A stretch of 64,000 bases of DNA from an uncultured Algibacter sp. (GTDB lineage Bacteria > Bacteroidota > Bacteroidia > Flavobacteriales > Flavobacteriaceae). This document shows positions 42,729 through 51,263 of this stretch, piece after piece. The first letter of the stretch is position 1, and every line of letters begins with the position of its first letter. The stretch spans positions 1-64,000 of the forward strand of contig NZ_CANLGU010000002.1 of assembly GCF_947490405.1 (NCBI RefSeq). The letters are read 5' to 3'. The position numbers and the translations under genes were made by a program. The notes beneath the pieces were generated by a model. It worked only from the letters and a program-made list of their open reading frames with translations, did no database searches and was not told where the DNA came from.

Positions 42729-43784
42729 ATGTCATCATTTCACAAACTTTCAATAAAAAATATAAAAAGAGAAACAGATAAAGCTATTAGCATCTCATTT
42801 AATGTCCCTGAGAACCTTAAAGAAACTTTCAAATTTACAGCCGGACAATACATTACTTTAAAAACAGAAATTATTGGTAATGAAGTGCGCCGCGATTACT
42901 CGCTTTGTGTATCACCAAAAAGTGAAGAATTAAAGGTTGCTGTTAAAGAAGTTAAAAACGGTACATTTTCGGCTTATGCAAATAATTCTTTAAAAGCTGG
43001 AGATACTATAGAAGTTGCGCCACCCAAAGGACGTTTTACCTTTGAGCCAAACGATTCTAAAACTAAAAACATAGCACTTTTTGCTGCTGGTAGTGGTATA
43101 ACACCTATTTTGAGTATTGTTAAATGTGCTTTAGAAGAAGAAGTGCATAGTAAAGTTATACTAGTTTATGGTAACAAAACTACCCATGATACCATGTTTT
43201 TAAATGAACTTTTAGAATTACAACACGCTTATAAAGATCGTTTTTCAATACAGTTTGTATTTAGTCAAAAGGATGAAGACAATGCTATTTTTGGTAGAAT
43301 TGAAAAAAGTACGGTTAATTATGTTATGAAAAATAAACACAAACATGTTGAGGTTGATGCCTTTTATCTTTGTGGGCCGGAAGCCATGATTCATACTGTG
43401 AAAGATGTTTTACTCGAGCATAACATTAAAGAAAACCGTATACATTTTGAGCTTTTTAAAGCCGCTAAACCCACAGAGATAAAAGAAGAAGCCGTTGTCA
43501 CAGGAAGTACTAAAATTTCTGTTATTGTTGATGATGAAACAACAACTTTTGAGATGTCTCAAAAACAAACTATTCTTGAAGCTGCATTGGATGAGGATAT
43601 TGATGCTCCTTATTCTTGTCAAGGCGGAATTTGTAGTAGTTGTTTAGCAAAAATTACTGAAGGGGAAGCTACCATGAGACAAAATAATATTTTAACCGAG
43701 AGTGAAGTGGCTGAAGGTTTAATTCTTACTTGTCAAGCGCACCCAACAACTTCAAGTATTACTATAGATTATGATGATGTCTAA
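42729..43784 (+). CDS. PaaE-like flavin- and iron-sulfur-containing reductase
   Basis: The ATG at 42729 gives a 351-residue electron-transfer protein. Reading from an earlier TTG would add six residues without support. It has an FAD-binding domain with RRDYSLC (54-60), an NAD(P)-binding domain (about 110-235, ALFAAGSGITPILS and CGPEAM), and a C-terminal plant-type 2Fe-2S domain with C297, C302, C305 and C335. It resembles PaaE, the reductase of phenylacetyl-CoA epoxidase, but no other paa genes are nearby. It may reduce a different oxygenase or desaturase. It is divergent from the padR operon. Confidence 0.9.
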   Translation: MSSFHKLSIKNIKRETDKAISISFNVPENLKETFKFTAGQYITLKTEIIGNEVRRDYSLCVSPKSEELKVAVKEVKNGTFSAYANNSLKAGDTIEVAPPKGRFTFEPNDSKTKNIALFAAGSGITPILSIVKCALEEEVHSKVILVYGNKTTHDTMFLNELLELQHAYKDRFSIQFVFSQKDEDNAIFGRIEKSTVNYVMKNKHKHVEVDAFYLCGPEAMIHTVKDVLLEHNIKENRIHFELFKAAKPTEIKEEAVVTGSTKISVIVDDETTTFEMSQKQTILEAALDEDIDAPYSCQGGICSSCLAKITEGEATMRQNNILTESEVAEGLILTCQAHPTTSSITIDYDDV

Positions 43785-43803
43785 AAACATAATCTATTAA
43801 TAT

Positions 43804-43822
43804 AAAGATAATTAATATCTTT
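43804..43822. terminator. Weak hairpin between convergent genes
   Basis: AAAGATA and TATCTTT are arms of a 7-bp stem with loop ATTAA, in very AT-rich DNA between the PaaE-like and glycosyltransferase genes. It is a possible terminator, without a clear T run. Confidence 0.3.
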
Positions 43823-43824
43823 AA

Positions 43825-44841
43825 TTAAACTATTAATTTAATTTTATTAATTATGCTATCTGGTGAAATACTTGCCGCAGCTTCTTTATGATTTTCTGGA
43901 TACTTATTTCCATAAACTGATGTCGGAATTAATGGAAACTTACTTCTATCCGCTACTAATGCATAATCATCTGGTTGATTAAACGGTGTAAAACCAGCAA
44001 AAGGATGTGTAACGCCCCAAATAGTAATCACTTTAACACCAAGCATCGCTGCTATATGCCCATTTCCAGAATCCATGGAAACCATAACTTCTAAATTTGA
44101 AATTACATTCATTTCTTCATCAAGCGATAATTTTCCTGCTAAACTTATAGTGTTATCATAACGTTCTTCAAATTCTTTAAGGATCTCTATTTCATCTTTC
44201 CCTCCTCCAAATAGAATAATTTGATACTCTTTGGATAGATTTTCAATAACCTGTTTCATCAAACTTAAAGGATACATTTTTCCTTCATGAGCAGCAAATG
44301 GTGCAATACCAATTAATGGTTTTAAATTATTTCCAATTAAACTTAGAAGTTTTGAGTTTAATACAACCTTTTTAGGGAATCTAGGTTTAGACAAATCCAA
44401 TTTATACCCCAAAGCTTCAAATACATCAGCATAACGTTGATGGGTCTTTTTAAGTTGCTTAAAGACATGTCCAGAGGTAAGCAATCGTTTTTCTTTTCTA
44501 CCTTTATCAATAGAAATAAAACGTTTACACATTAAAAATTTCTTAAGCACTTTAGTTCTTAAAACATTATGCAAATCGGCTACTACGTAAAAATACTTTT
44601 TGTTTAGTTGCCTTGATAATTTATAAAGTCCGTAAATACCTTTATGCTCGCCTTTAACATCTGCTGAAAACACCTCAACATGTTCTAAATCTCTGAAAAA
44701 AGGTTTGAAAAAAGCGCGAGTTAAAACCGTAATTTTTAATTCAGGGTATTGATTGGTTAGTGCACTTAAAACAGGAACCACCATAGCTACATCACCCATT
44801 GCTGAGAGTCGTATAACTAAGATGTTTTTTTGTTTTGGCAT
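43825..44841 (-). CDS. Glycosyltransferase family 9 (heptosyltransferase-like)
   Basis: The ATG at 44841 gives a 338-residue protein starting MPKQKNILVIRLSAMGDVAM. An upstream TTG would lie inside a dispersed repeat and is rejected. The GT-B fold shows the nucleotide-sugar motifs SMDSGNGHIAAMLGVKVITIWG and the end segment NKYPENHKEAAASISPDSI. It probably transfers a heptose or similar sugar to lipid A-core. It is followed upstream by a family B repeat and the DUF4254 gene. Confidence 0.85.
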   Translation of the reverse strand: MPKQKNILVIRLSAMGDVAMVVPVLSALTNQYPELKITVLTRAFFKPFFRDLEHVEVFSADVKGEHKGIYGLYKLSRQLNKKYFYVVADLHNVLRTKVLKKFLMCKRFISIDKGRKEKRLLTSGHVFKQLKKTHQRYADVFEALGYKLDLSKPRFPKKVVLNSKLLSLIGNNLKPLIGIAPFAAHEGKMYPLSLMKQVIENLSKEYQIILFGGGKDEIEILKEFEERYDNTISLAGKLSLDEEMNVISNLEVMVSMDSGNGHIAAMLGVKVITIWGVTHPFAGFTPFNQPDDYALVADRSKFPLIPTSVYGNKYPENHKEAAASISPDSIINKIKLIV

Positions 44842-44857
44842 CTCAAAGATGGTGATG

Positions 44858-44884
44858 AGATCCTGAAACAAGTTCAGGATAACA
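44858..44884. repeat. Family B hairpin repeat, short form
   Basis: ATCCTGAA...TTCAGGAT with loop ACAAG is followed by AACA, nearly identical to the copy at 24508-24534. It lies between the DUF4254 and GT9 genes, so it is within a transcript. Confidence 0.65.
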
Positions 44885-44889
44885 AATAG

Positions 44890-45507
44890 TTATTTTTGAG
44901 AACGTAATACTGGATTCAACTCGTCATCATTATACATCTTCATCTGTTTGTAAACTTTCATGTATTTGTCACCGTTTTCGATATCACTTAAAAGGGTATC
45001 GATGGCTGTAGATAAATCATCACGTTGTTCTAATAAAATATCTAACTTTTTTTGACAAGCTGCTTTGTGTTCAGTAGAAGCATCATTACGAGTAGCTTCC
45101 TCATTCATGTGATAAATTTTTAATGCTAAAATTGACAATCTATCAATACCCCAAGCAGGACTTTCTGTATTAATTGTAGCATTTACCTTAGCAGTTACAG
45201 CTTTATACTTCTCAAGAAAATAACTATCAATGTATTCTACCATATCAGTTCTATCTTGGTTTGAAGCATCAATTTGACGTTTCAAAGTCAAGGCAGCAAC
45301 AGGATCTATTTGCGGATCGCGAATAATATCTTCATAATGCCATTGAACGGTATCAATCCAGCATTTTCTATATAACAAATGCTCTATTAAGTCACTTTCA
45401 GGATAAGCATTCGCAAATGACTGGTCAACGGTATTAATTACATGGTACTTTTCAATAACCTCTTGAAATATTTTATTCGCTTTATTTGTAAACATATTAC
45501 GTGTCAT
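44890..45507 (-). CDS. DUF4254 protein
   Basis: This 205-residue cytoplasmic, all-helical protein matches DUF4254 (NKIFQEVIEKYHVINTVDQ, LLYRKCWIDTVQWHYEDIIRDPQIDP, WGIDRLSILALKIYHM). The function is unknown. It lies beside a lipid A-core type glycosyltransferase in many Bacteroidota, which suggests an envelope link. Its start is 8 bases from a -7 element shared in a palindrome with the divergent upp promoter. Confidence 0.85.
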   Translation of the reverse strand: MTRNMFTNKANKIFQEVIEKYHVINTVDQSFANAYPESDLIEHLLYRKCWIDTVQWHYEDIIRDPQIDPVAALTLKRQIDASNQDRTDMVEYIDSYFLEKYKAVTAKVNATINTESPAWGIDRLSILALKIYHMNEEATRNDASTEHKAACQKKLDILLEQRDDLSTAIDTLLSDIENGDKYMKVYKQMKMYNDDELNPVLRSQK

Positions 45508-45515
45508 TTAAAGCA

Positions 45516-45534
45516 CAAATATAGGCTATATTTG
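45516..45534. promoter_or_regulatory. Divergent promoter palindrome between the DUF4254 gene and upp
   Basis: CAAATATAGGCTATATTTG is a perfect inverted repeat. On each strand it gives a TATATTTG -7 element: plus strand 45527-45534 for upp (ATG 45568), minus strand 45523-45516 for the DUF4254 gene (ATG 45507). The two promoters nearly touch and cannot easily both be occupied. Confidence 0.55.
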
Positions 45535-45567
45535 GTTAACTTTATTATCGAAAAACCGACGTTAATT

Positions 45568-46227
45568 ATGCATATACACAACCTTTCTCAAGAAAAATCA
45601 GTACTCAATACGTTTCTTTCTGAAATTAGATCAAAATCAGTTCAAAAAGATAGTATGCGTTTTAGAAGAAACATGGAACGCATAGGCGAGATTATTGGCT
45701 ATGAAATGAGTAAAAGCTTAGATTATAAAACCAAAGCTATTGAGACACCTTTGGGGGCATCAACCGTTAGTCTGCCTCAAAATGAAATTGTTCTTTGCTC
45801 TATATTAAGAGCTGGTATACCTTTACACAATGGGCTTCTTAACTATTTTGATGCTGCAGAAAACGCTTTTATCTCTGCCTACAGGCATCATAAACATAAC
45901 CCTGAAAGTTTTGAGATTATTGTAGAGTATTTGGCTTGCCCTAATTTGGAAAACAAAACGCTAATCCTAGCTGACCCCATGTTGGCTACTGGACAATCAA
46001 TGCTTGCTACTTTTGAAGCTCTAAAACCTTTTGGAACTCCTAAATCTGTACATTTAATAAGTGTTATTGGTGCCCAAAATGGGGTTAAATTTATTAAGGA
46101 AAACTTTGATAGTAACACACATTTATGGATTGCTGCTATTGATGAGACTCTAAGCAGTAAAGGGTATATTATCCCTGGGCTTGGTGACGCAGGCGATTTG
46201 GCTTTTGGAGAAAAACTACAACAGTAA
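45568..46227 (+). CDS. upp: Uracil phosphoribosyltransferase
   Basis: The ATG at 45568 gives a 219-residue enzyme; a longer reading would run through the divergent promoter. It salvages uracil to UMP using PRPP. Family residues include the PRPP loop LILADPMLATGQSM, ILRAGIPLHNG and the C-terminal PGLGDAGDLAFG uracil-binding segment. Its stop overlaps the end of the DUF6427 gene by 12 bases on the other strand. Confidence 0.93.
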   Translation: MHIHNLSQEKSVLNTFLSEIRSKSVQKDSMRFRRNMERIGEIIGYEMSKSLDYKTKAIETPLGASTVSLPQNEIVLCSILRAGIPLHNGLLNYFDAAENAFISAYRHHKHNPESFEIIVEYLACPNLENKTLILADPMLATGQSMLATFEALKPFGTPKSVHLISVIGAQNGVKFIKENFDSNTHLWIAAIDETLSSKGYIIPGLGDAGDLAFGEKLQQ

Positions 46228-47130
46228 CAAAACAAAAGGTACTAGAATCAATACCGCTAAAAAAATTTCTTTGAACCATTCTTCTTGAATAATCTCAATA
46301 TAATTAGCTACTATAATTGCTAAAGGCGCAAATAAAAATAAAAATTCGCTTCCGTTTTTTTCTGGTACTTGAAGTACAATAAAAAAAGCAATAAAAGCTG
46401 CTAGGATAATCGTTTTAAACGATACTCTAAATGCTTTTTTCTTTTTCTTTATATTTTTTAAATAGAATATAGAAGACCATATACCAAAGGATAATAGCAC
46501 TGTGATGGCTATTAAATATTGAATTGAATTATAATTACTAAAATCGTAACTAACACTTGGTGAAACGTTTAGTATTTCAAAAAAATTATCATATAAAATT
46601 ATTGAAATAGCACAAGACAGTATAAAAACAGCACTCAATCCAATAAAAGGTATTATCCAATGTCTGATATTATTGTCTGTATAAAATGCTAGAGACAAAA
46701 TGATAAGAGCGAAAAATAAAATAGCCCAAAAATAAAATAATGCCGCAATTCCAATCCAAATTGCAGCATCAAAAAGCTTCTTTTTAGTGTTTTTAGGCGA
46801 ACGTAAACTAACTATTCTTCTTAAACCTAATAAAACAAAAAAGTTAGAAATTAATACATTTGAGTTGCTTGTAGTTTGTGAAATAAATAATAAAAACAAA
46901 CTGAATAGTAATATTTCGTAATTGTTTTTATTGGTTAAACTATTCTTGCTCACAATAAAATTTAAAAGCAATATGGAAGCAAAAATTATAAAAAGTAAAA
47001 CAGATTGTTTTATGACAACATCTAAAGAAAAATCAACATTAACTCTAGCCATTACAAAGGCTAAAATTGCAATAAAAAATACTAGGGCAAAATATAATGG
47101 TCTAGATTTATTAAAAAAGCTTGTTATCAT
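46216..47130 (-). CDS. DUF6427-like integral membrane protein
   Basis: This 304-residue protein has about 8-9 hydrophobic helices and short basic loops (LRRIVSLRSPKNTKKKLF). It matches the DUF6427 family that sits between upp and purD in flavobacteria. No catalytic motif is visible. It may be a transporter or an envelope-lipid factor. Convergent overlap with upp. Confidence 0.75.
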   Translation of the reverse strand: MITSFFNKSRPLYFALVFFIAILAFVMARVNVDFSLDVVIKQSVLLFIIFASILLLNFIVSKNSLTNKNNYEILLFSLFLLFISQTTSNSNVLISNFFVLLGLRRIVSLRSPKNTKKKLFDAAIWIGIAALFYFWAILFFALIILSLAFYTDNNIRHWIIPFIGLSAVFILSCAISIILYDNFFEILNVSPSVSYDFSNYNSIQYLIAITVLLSFGIWSSIFYLKNIKKKKKAFRVSFKTIILAAFIAFFIVLQVPEKNGSEFLFLFAPLAIIVANYIEIIQEEWFKEIFLAVLILVPFVLLLL

Positions 47131-47150
47131 TAACTGTTTTTGTATTTTTG
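47121..47150 (+). promoter_or_regulatory. Promoter of the DUF6341 gene
   Basis: TTG at 47121-47123 is followed after 19 bases by TATTTTTG (47143-47150), a full match to the Bacteroidota pattern. The -33 box lies inside the first codons of the divergent DUF6427 gene. The leader of about 48 bases contains the inverted repeat ACTAACTA / TAGTTAGT (47163-47183). Confidence 0.6.
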
Positions 47151-47203
47151 CCTTGTAAATATACTAACTATAAAATAGTTAGTAATTAATAAATAAACAC
47201 AAA

Positions 47204-47431
47204 ATGAAAGATTTCTTTTACGCTATACAAGACTTATTTGTTAATGTTCTTTTTTCACCTCTTGATGCTTTAAGAGCTTTAGAGCTTGAAAACTGGTTTT
47301 TAGCTAATGGTATATCATGGATATTCATGATTATAGGTTTTATAGCCATGGTATATTGGATGATACAATTGAAAGGTTTTAATGATAATAATGAAGAAGA
47401 TAAAAGTATTTCTTCTCATTCATTCTTATAG
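47204..47431 (+). CDS. DUF6341-like small membrane protein
   Basis: This 75-residue protein starts MKDFFYAIQDLFVNVLFSPL, has one transmembrane helix (about 36-55, GISWIFMIIGFIAMVYWMIQ) and an acidic-polar tail (NDNNEEDKSISSHSF). It matches DUF6341, found beside DUF6427 and purD in Flavobacteriaceae. The function is unknown. Its stop overlaps the end of purD by 6 bases. Confidence 0.78.
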   Translation: MKDFFYAIQDLFVNVLFSPLDALRALELENWFLANGISWIFMIIGFIAMVYWMIQLKGFNDNNEEDKSISSHSFL

Positions 47432-48697
47432 GTCGAATCCGATATCTTTACGATAATAAATCTTATCAAAATGTAGTTTTTCTATACTTTGGTAAGATTT
47501 TTTTATGGCCTCTTGGTAGGTATTTCCATAAGATGTAATAGCCATAACTCGCCCTCCAGAAGTCACAATATTACCATCTTTAATTTGAGCTCCTGCATGA
47601 AACGGGATAGAATCTGTTATTGCATCAACCCCTGTTATAATTTTTCCTTTTTCGTAAGCTTCAGGGTAACCTCCAGAAACAGTCATGATTGTAGTTGCTG
47701 CACGCTCCTCAATTTCAATATTTATTTTGTCCAAAGTCCCACTAGCCATAGCCTGAAGAATTTCAACAAAGTCATTTTTTAATCTAGGTAAAACAACTTC
47801 AGTTTCTGGATCTCCCATTCTTACATTATATTCAATAACTTTAGGGTCGTTACCAACTTTTATCAATCCAATAAACACAAATCCAACGTAAGGTAAATTA
47901 TCCTTTTTAAAGCCTGCAATAGTTGGTTTTACAATACGCTCTTCAATTTTATTTAAAAACTCATTCGTTGCAAAAGGTACCGGAGAAACAGCCCCCATGC
48001 CTCCCGTATTAAGTCCCGTATCTCCTTCACCAATACGTTTATAATCTTTAGCTGTTGGCAATATCTTGTAATGCTCTCCATCAGTTAATACGAAACAGCT
48101 TAATTCAATTCCATCTAAAAATTCTTCTATAACAACCTTAGTACTTGCTTGTCCAAATTTAGCATCAACCAACATACTTTTTAATTCAGCTTTAGCATCA
48201 TCCAAATCATTCAAAATAACTACACCCTTACCTGCTGCTAAACCATCAGCCTTTAAAACGTAAGGTGGGTTTAGAGTTTCTAAAAACACATAACCATTTT
48301 CAACAGTTTCTTTTGTGAAACTCTCATAAGCTGCAGTTGGAATATTATGGCGAAATAAGAACTCTTTTGCAAATTCTTTACTGCCTTCTAGTTCAGCCGC
48401 TTTCATTTGAGGCCCAATAACCGAAATGGCTTTAAGCGCCTCATCATTTAGAAAAAAATCATGAACACCTTGTACTAAAGGATCTTCTGGCCCAACAACA
48501 ACCATATTAATATGGTTTTCTATTACTAATTTTTTTATTGCAGGAAAATCAGTTACACTAATATTTACGTTGGTAGCTACTTCTGCAGTACCTGAATTTC
48601 CTGGTGCAACAAATAGTTTTTCGCATTTTGAACTTTGAGCAATTTTCCAAGCAAAAGTATGCTCTCTTCCTCCCGAACCAAGTATTAAAATATTCAT
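47426..48697 (-). CDS. purD: Phosphoribosylamine-glycine ligase
   Basis: This 423-residue ATP-grasp enzyme makes glycinamide ribonucleotide, the second step of purine synthesis. Landmarks are the N-terminal LILGSGGREHTFAWK, the GAR-synthetase GPEDPLVQG, the ATP-grasp lysine in KADGLAAGKGVVIL, and the metal-binding NVRMGDPE. It stands alone, with a leader that contains a perfect 21-base palindrome at 48746-48766. Confidence 0.97.
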   Translation of the reverse strand: MNILILGSGGREHTFAWKIAQSSKCEKLFVAPGNSGTAEVATNVNISVTDFPAIKKLVIENHINMVVVGPEDPLVQGVHDFFLNDEALKAISVIGPQMKAAELEGSKEFAKEFLFRHNIPTAAYESFTKETVENGYVFLETLNPPYVLKADGLAAGKGVVILNDLDDAKAELKSMLVDAKFGQASTKVVIEEFLDGIELSCFVLTDGEHYKILPTAKDYKRIGEGDTGLNTGGMGAVSPVPFATNEFLNKIEERIVKPTIAGFKKDNLPYVGFVFIGLIKVGNDPKVIEYNVRMGDPETEVVLPRLKNDFVEILQAMASGTLDKINIEIEERAATTIMTVSGGYPEAYEKGKIITGVDAITDSIPFHAGAQIKDGNIVTSGGRVMAITSYGNTYQEAIKKSYQSIEKLHFDKIYYRKDIGFDL

Positions 48698-48711
48698 CTA
48701 TTTTGTTTTAG

Positions 48712-48735
48712 TTTTCCGTCTTCACGGAAATGACA
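48712..48735. repeat. Short family B hairpin repeat in the purD leader
   Basis: TTTTCCGT...ACGGAAA with loop CTTC is followed by TGACA, the same terminal pentamer as the other copies. Confidence 0.5.
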
Positions 48736-48745
48736 AATGACTGTT

Positions 48746-48766
48746 TTTTAATGCTGAGCATTAAAA
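48746..48766. promoter_or_regulatory. Perfect palindrome in the purD leader, candidate operator
   Basis: Arms TTTTAATGCT and AGCATTAAAA flank a single central base. It lies between the purD -7 element (48792-48785) and the start codon. Its length and symmetry suit a dimeric regulator, and it could also form an RNA hairpin. Confidence 0.4.
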
Positions 48767-48784
48767 GCTAGTTTTAAGTTTCCG

Positions 48785-48792
48785 CAAAAATA
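48785..48792 (-). promoter_or_regulatory. -7 element of purD
   Basis: On the minus strand TATTTTTG matches TAnnTTTG, 87 bases before the purD ATG. No clear TTG box was found at 19 bases upstream (GTG there). Confidence 0.45.
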
Positions 48793-48853
48793 AAATTAAT
48801 GCCTCTAATACACGAATATTTTTTATTTACTTTACAAACAATATTTCTTTAAA

Positions 48854-50173
48854 GTGAATTTATTCGATTTTTCATTACAATTAAATGGTTTTCCAATTAA
48901 GGAAGCGAGTCGTGTATTAAAATCTATTCAAAATATTGATACTAATAGTTATGAAACTTATCTCCATGACACAAAAAAAGAACTTCTAAAGTATCATCTT
49001 CAAAATAATGCATTTTATAAATCTTTCGCCAAAGGCATCAATATTGATGATTGGAATTCTATTCCTGTAATGACAAAAAGAGATTTACAGAAGCCGCTTT
49101 CCGAAAGACTTTCAAGTGGTATCTCAGAAAAAGACGTTTATATTAATAAAACTTCTGGTTCTTCGGGAGATCCGTTTGTTTTTGCTAAAGATAGATTTAG
49201 TCATGCCTTAACTTGGGCTGTAATACAAAACCGATTTGGTTGGTATAATTTAGATTTTAACAGCTCTAAACAAGCCCGTTTTTACGGTATTCCTTTAGAT
49301 AAAAAAGGTTACTATAAAGAGCGTATTAAAGATAAACTTAGTAGTAGATTTCGATTTTCAGTTTTTGATTTGAGCGATACTGCTTTTGAAAAACATCTTA
49401 AAAAATTTCAAACCTTCCCTTTTGATTACATTAATGGTTATACTAGTGCTATTGTACAATTTGCTAAATTTCTTCAGAAAAAAAGCATGGTTTTAAAAGA
49501 AATTTGTCCTTCCTTAAAAGCTTGTATTGTAACGTCAGAAATGCTTTTTGAGGATGACAAAAGCCTTATGGAAACTCAATTTGGGGTACCAGTTATTAAT
49601 GAATATGGTGCTTCTGAGTTAGATGTAATTGCTTTTGAAAACCCAAATGGCATTTGGCAGTTAAATAGTGAAACATTATTTGTTGAAATTCTAGATGAAA
49701 ACAATAACATTTTACCTTACGGTGAAGAAGGTCGCGTTGTTATTACATCGCTTTACAATAAAGCACATCCGTTTATTCGATATGATATTGGTGATATTGG
49801 TATACTCTCCAAAGAAAGCACCTTAAAAATGGCTATTCTTGAAAAATTAATTGGTAGAACAAATGATATAGCTACTTTACCTAGCGGAAAAAAAGCTGCA
49901 GGTTTAACGTTCTATTATATAACTAAAAGTATTATTGAAGCAGATGGGAATGTTAAAGAATTTGTTATCGAACAATTAAATCCAAACACATTCAAAGTTA
50001 TTTATGTAAGTGATAAAAACCTTAATCAAGAAAAAATAGAAATTATACGTTCTGAAATGGAAAAATACCTTGAACAAGGATTAGAAGTTAACTTTGTGAG
50101 ACATGATCAATTAATTCGTTCAAAAAGTGGTAAATTAAAGCAGTTTACGTCCTACTTAAACCAAAATACATGA
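48854..50173 (+). CDS. CapK/PaaK-like adenylate-forming enzyme
   Basis: This 439-residue protein belongs to the phenylacetate-CoA ligase superfamily, with the phosphate-binding motif INKTSGSSGDPFVF (about 97-110) and the downstream YGASELDVIAFE and IRYDIGDIG segments. Copies in polysaccharide loci (CapK) are thought to activate a carboxylate for attachment to the glycan or to act on uronic acids; this is not proven. The start codon is GTG at 48854. The next gene begins inside its stop (ATGA), so translation is coupled to wecB. It is the first gene of the rightward polysaccharide trio. Confidence 0.85.
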   Translation: MNLFDFSLQLNGFPIKEASRVLKSIQNIDTNSYETYLHDTKKELLKYHLQNNAFYKSFAKGINIDDWNSIPVMTKRDLQKPLSERLSSGISEKDVYINKTSGSSGDPFVFAKDRFSHALTWAVIQNRFGWYNLDFNSSKQARFYGIPLDKKGYYKERIKDKLSSRFRFSVFDLSDTAFEKHLKKFQTFPFDYINGYTSAIVQFAKFLQKKSMVLKEICPSLKACIVTSEMLFEDDKSLMETQFGVPVINEYGASELDVIAFENPNGIWQLNSETLFVEILDENNNILPYGEEGRVVITSLYNKAHPFIRYDIGDIGILSKESTLKMAILEKLIGRTNDIATLPSGKKAAGLTFYYITKSIIEADGNVKEFVIEQLNPNTFKVIYVSDKNLNQEKIEIIRSEMEKYLEQGLEVNFVRHDQLIRSKSGKLKQFTSYLNQNT

Positions 50174-51255
50174 ATATAACTATAGTAGCAGGTGCACGAC
50201 CTAACTTCATGAAAATTGCCCCAATAATTGAAGCTATTTTAGAGAAGAAAAAAGAAGGTTTCAATATCAATTATAGGCTTGTACATACAGGTCAACACTA
50301 CGATAAAAATTTAAGTGGCACTTTTTTTGAGGAACTTAATATTCCCCTTCCTGATGCTAATTTAGAGGTGAAAAGTGGGACACAAGCTGAACAAACAGCG
50401 GCTATAATGATTGGTTTTGAACATGAATTGAAACAAAATCCATGTGATTTAGTTATGGTTGTAGGTGATGTAACCTCAACAATGGCGTGCACAATAGTTG
50501 CTAAAAAAGCACATATAAAAGTAGCTCATGTAGAGGCTGGAATTCGCTCGGGAGATATGCGCATGCCCGAGGAAATTAATAGAATAGTAACTGATAGCTT
50601 AACGGATTATTTTTTTACAACTTCAAAACATGCCAACAAAAATTTAATCCAGTTAGGAGTTTCTAAATCCAAGATTTTTTTTGTGGGTAATGTGATGATT
50701 GATACGCTATTGAAAAATAAAAATAGACTACGAAAACCTTCAATATGGGAGAATTTAGGCTTAGCTAAAAAAAAGTATATGGTAATGACTTTGCATCGCC
50801 CAAGTAACGTTGACGAGGCACACCATTTAAAGCAACTCATCACTCAGATTGTTACTTTAGGAAAAGACTATCCTATTATTTTTCCTGTACACCCCAGAAC
50901 ACAAAAGCTTTTGAGTAGCTTAGATTTAAATTTTGGGAACCTGCATTATATAAGTCCTTTAGGCTATTTAGAATTTAATTATTTAATAAAAAATACCCTA
51001 GCAGTAATTACAGATTCTGGTGGTATTACTGAGGAAGCTACCGTTATGAATATCCCTTGTATAACGCTACGTGATACTACCGAACGTCCTGAAACTTGCG
51101 ATATTGGCACCAATATTTTGGTAGGAAATGACTCTATTAAAATTGAAAATGCTTTTAAAATTTTAATGTCTGGTAAATGGAAACAAGCTATAATTCCTGA
51201 ATTATGGGATGGAAATGCGGCAAAACGAATTATTCATCATTTAGCATCTATTTAA
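50170..51255 (+). CDS. wecB: UDP-N-acetylglucosamine 2-epimerase (non-hydrolysing)
   Basis: This 361-residue enzyme interconverts UDP-GlcNAc and UDP-ManNAc, the source of ManNAc or ManNAcA for surface glycans. Signatures are VAGARPNFMKIAPI, VHTGQHYD, HVEAGIRSGDMRMPEEINR, and ITDSGGITEEATVMNIPCIT. It is coupled to the CapK-like gene before it and followed by a glycosyltransferase 8 bases later. Confidence 0.94.
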   Translation: MNITIVAGARPNFMKIAPIIEAILEKKKEGFNINYRLVHTGQHYDKNLSGTFFEELNIPLPDANLEVKSGTQAEQTAAIMIGFEHELKQNPCDLVMVVGDVTSTMACTIVAKKAHIKVAHVEAGIRSGDMRMPEEINRIVTDSLTDYFFTTSKHANKNLIQLGVSKSKIFFVGNVMIDTLLKNKNRLRKPSIWENLGLAKKKYMVMTLHRPSNVDEAHHLKQLITQIVTLGKDYPIIFPVHPRTQKLLSSLDLNFGNLHYISPLGYLEFNYLIKNTLAVITDSGGITEEATVMNIPCITLRDTTERPETCDIGTNILVGNDSIKIENAFKILMSGKWKQAIIPELWDGNAAKRIIHHLASI

Positions 51256-51263
51256 TTTTTAGA

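Noticed and set aside
44842-44871. TTG-started extension of the family-9 glycosyltransferase
   Set aside because: It lies in a dispersed repeat and is followed by a good ATG that matches the family start.
45888-46235. 115-codon frame antisense to upp
   Set aside because: It lies entirely against upp, which has all family motifs; the antisense string has no recognisable feature.
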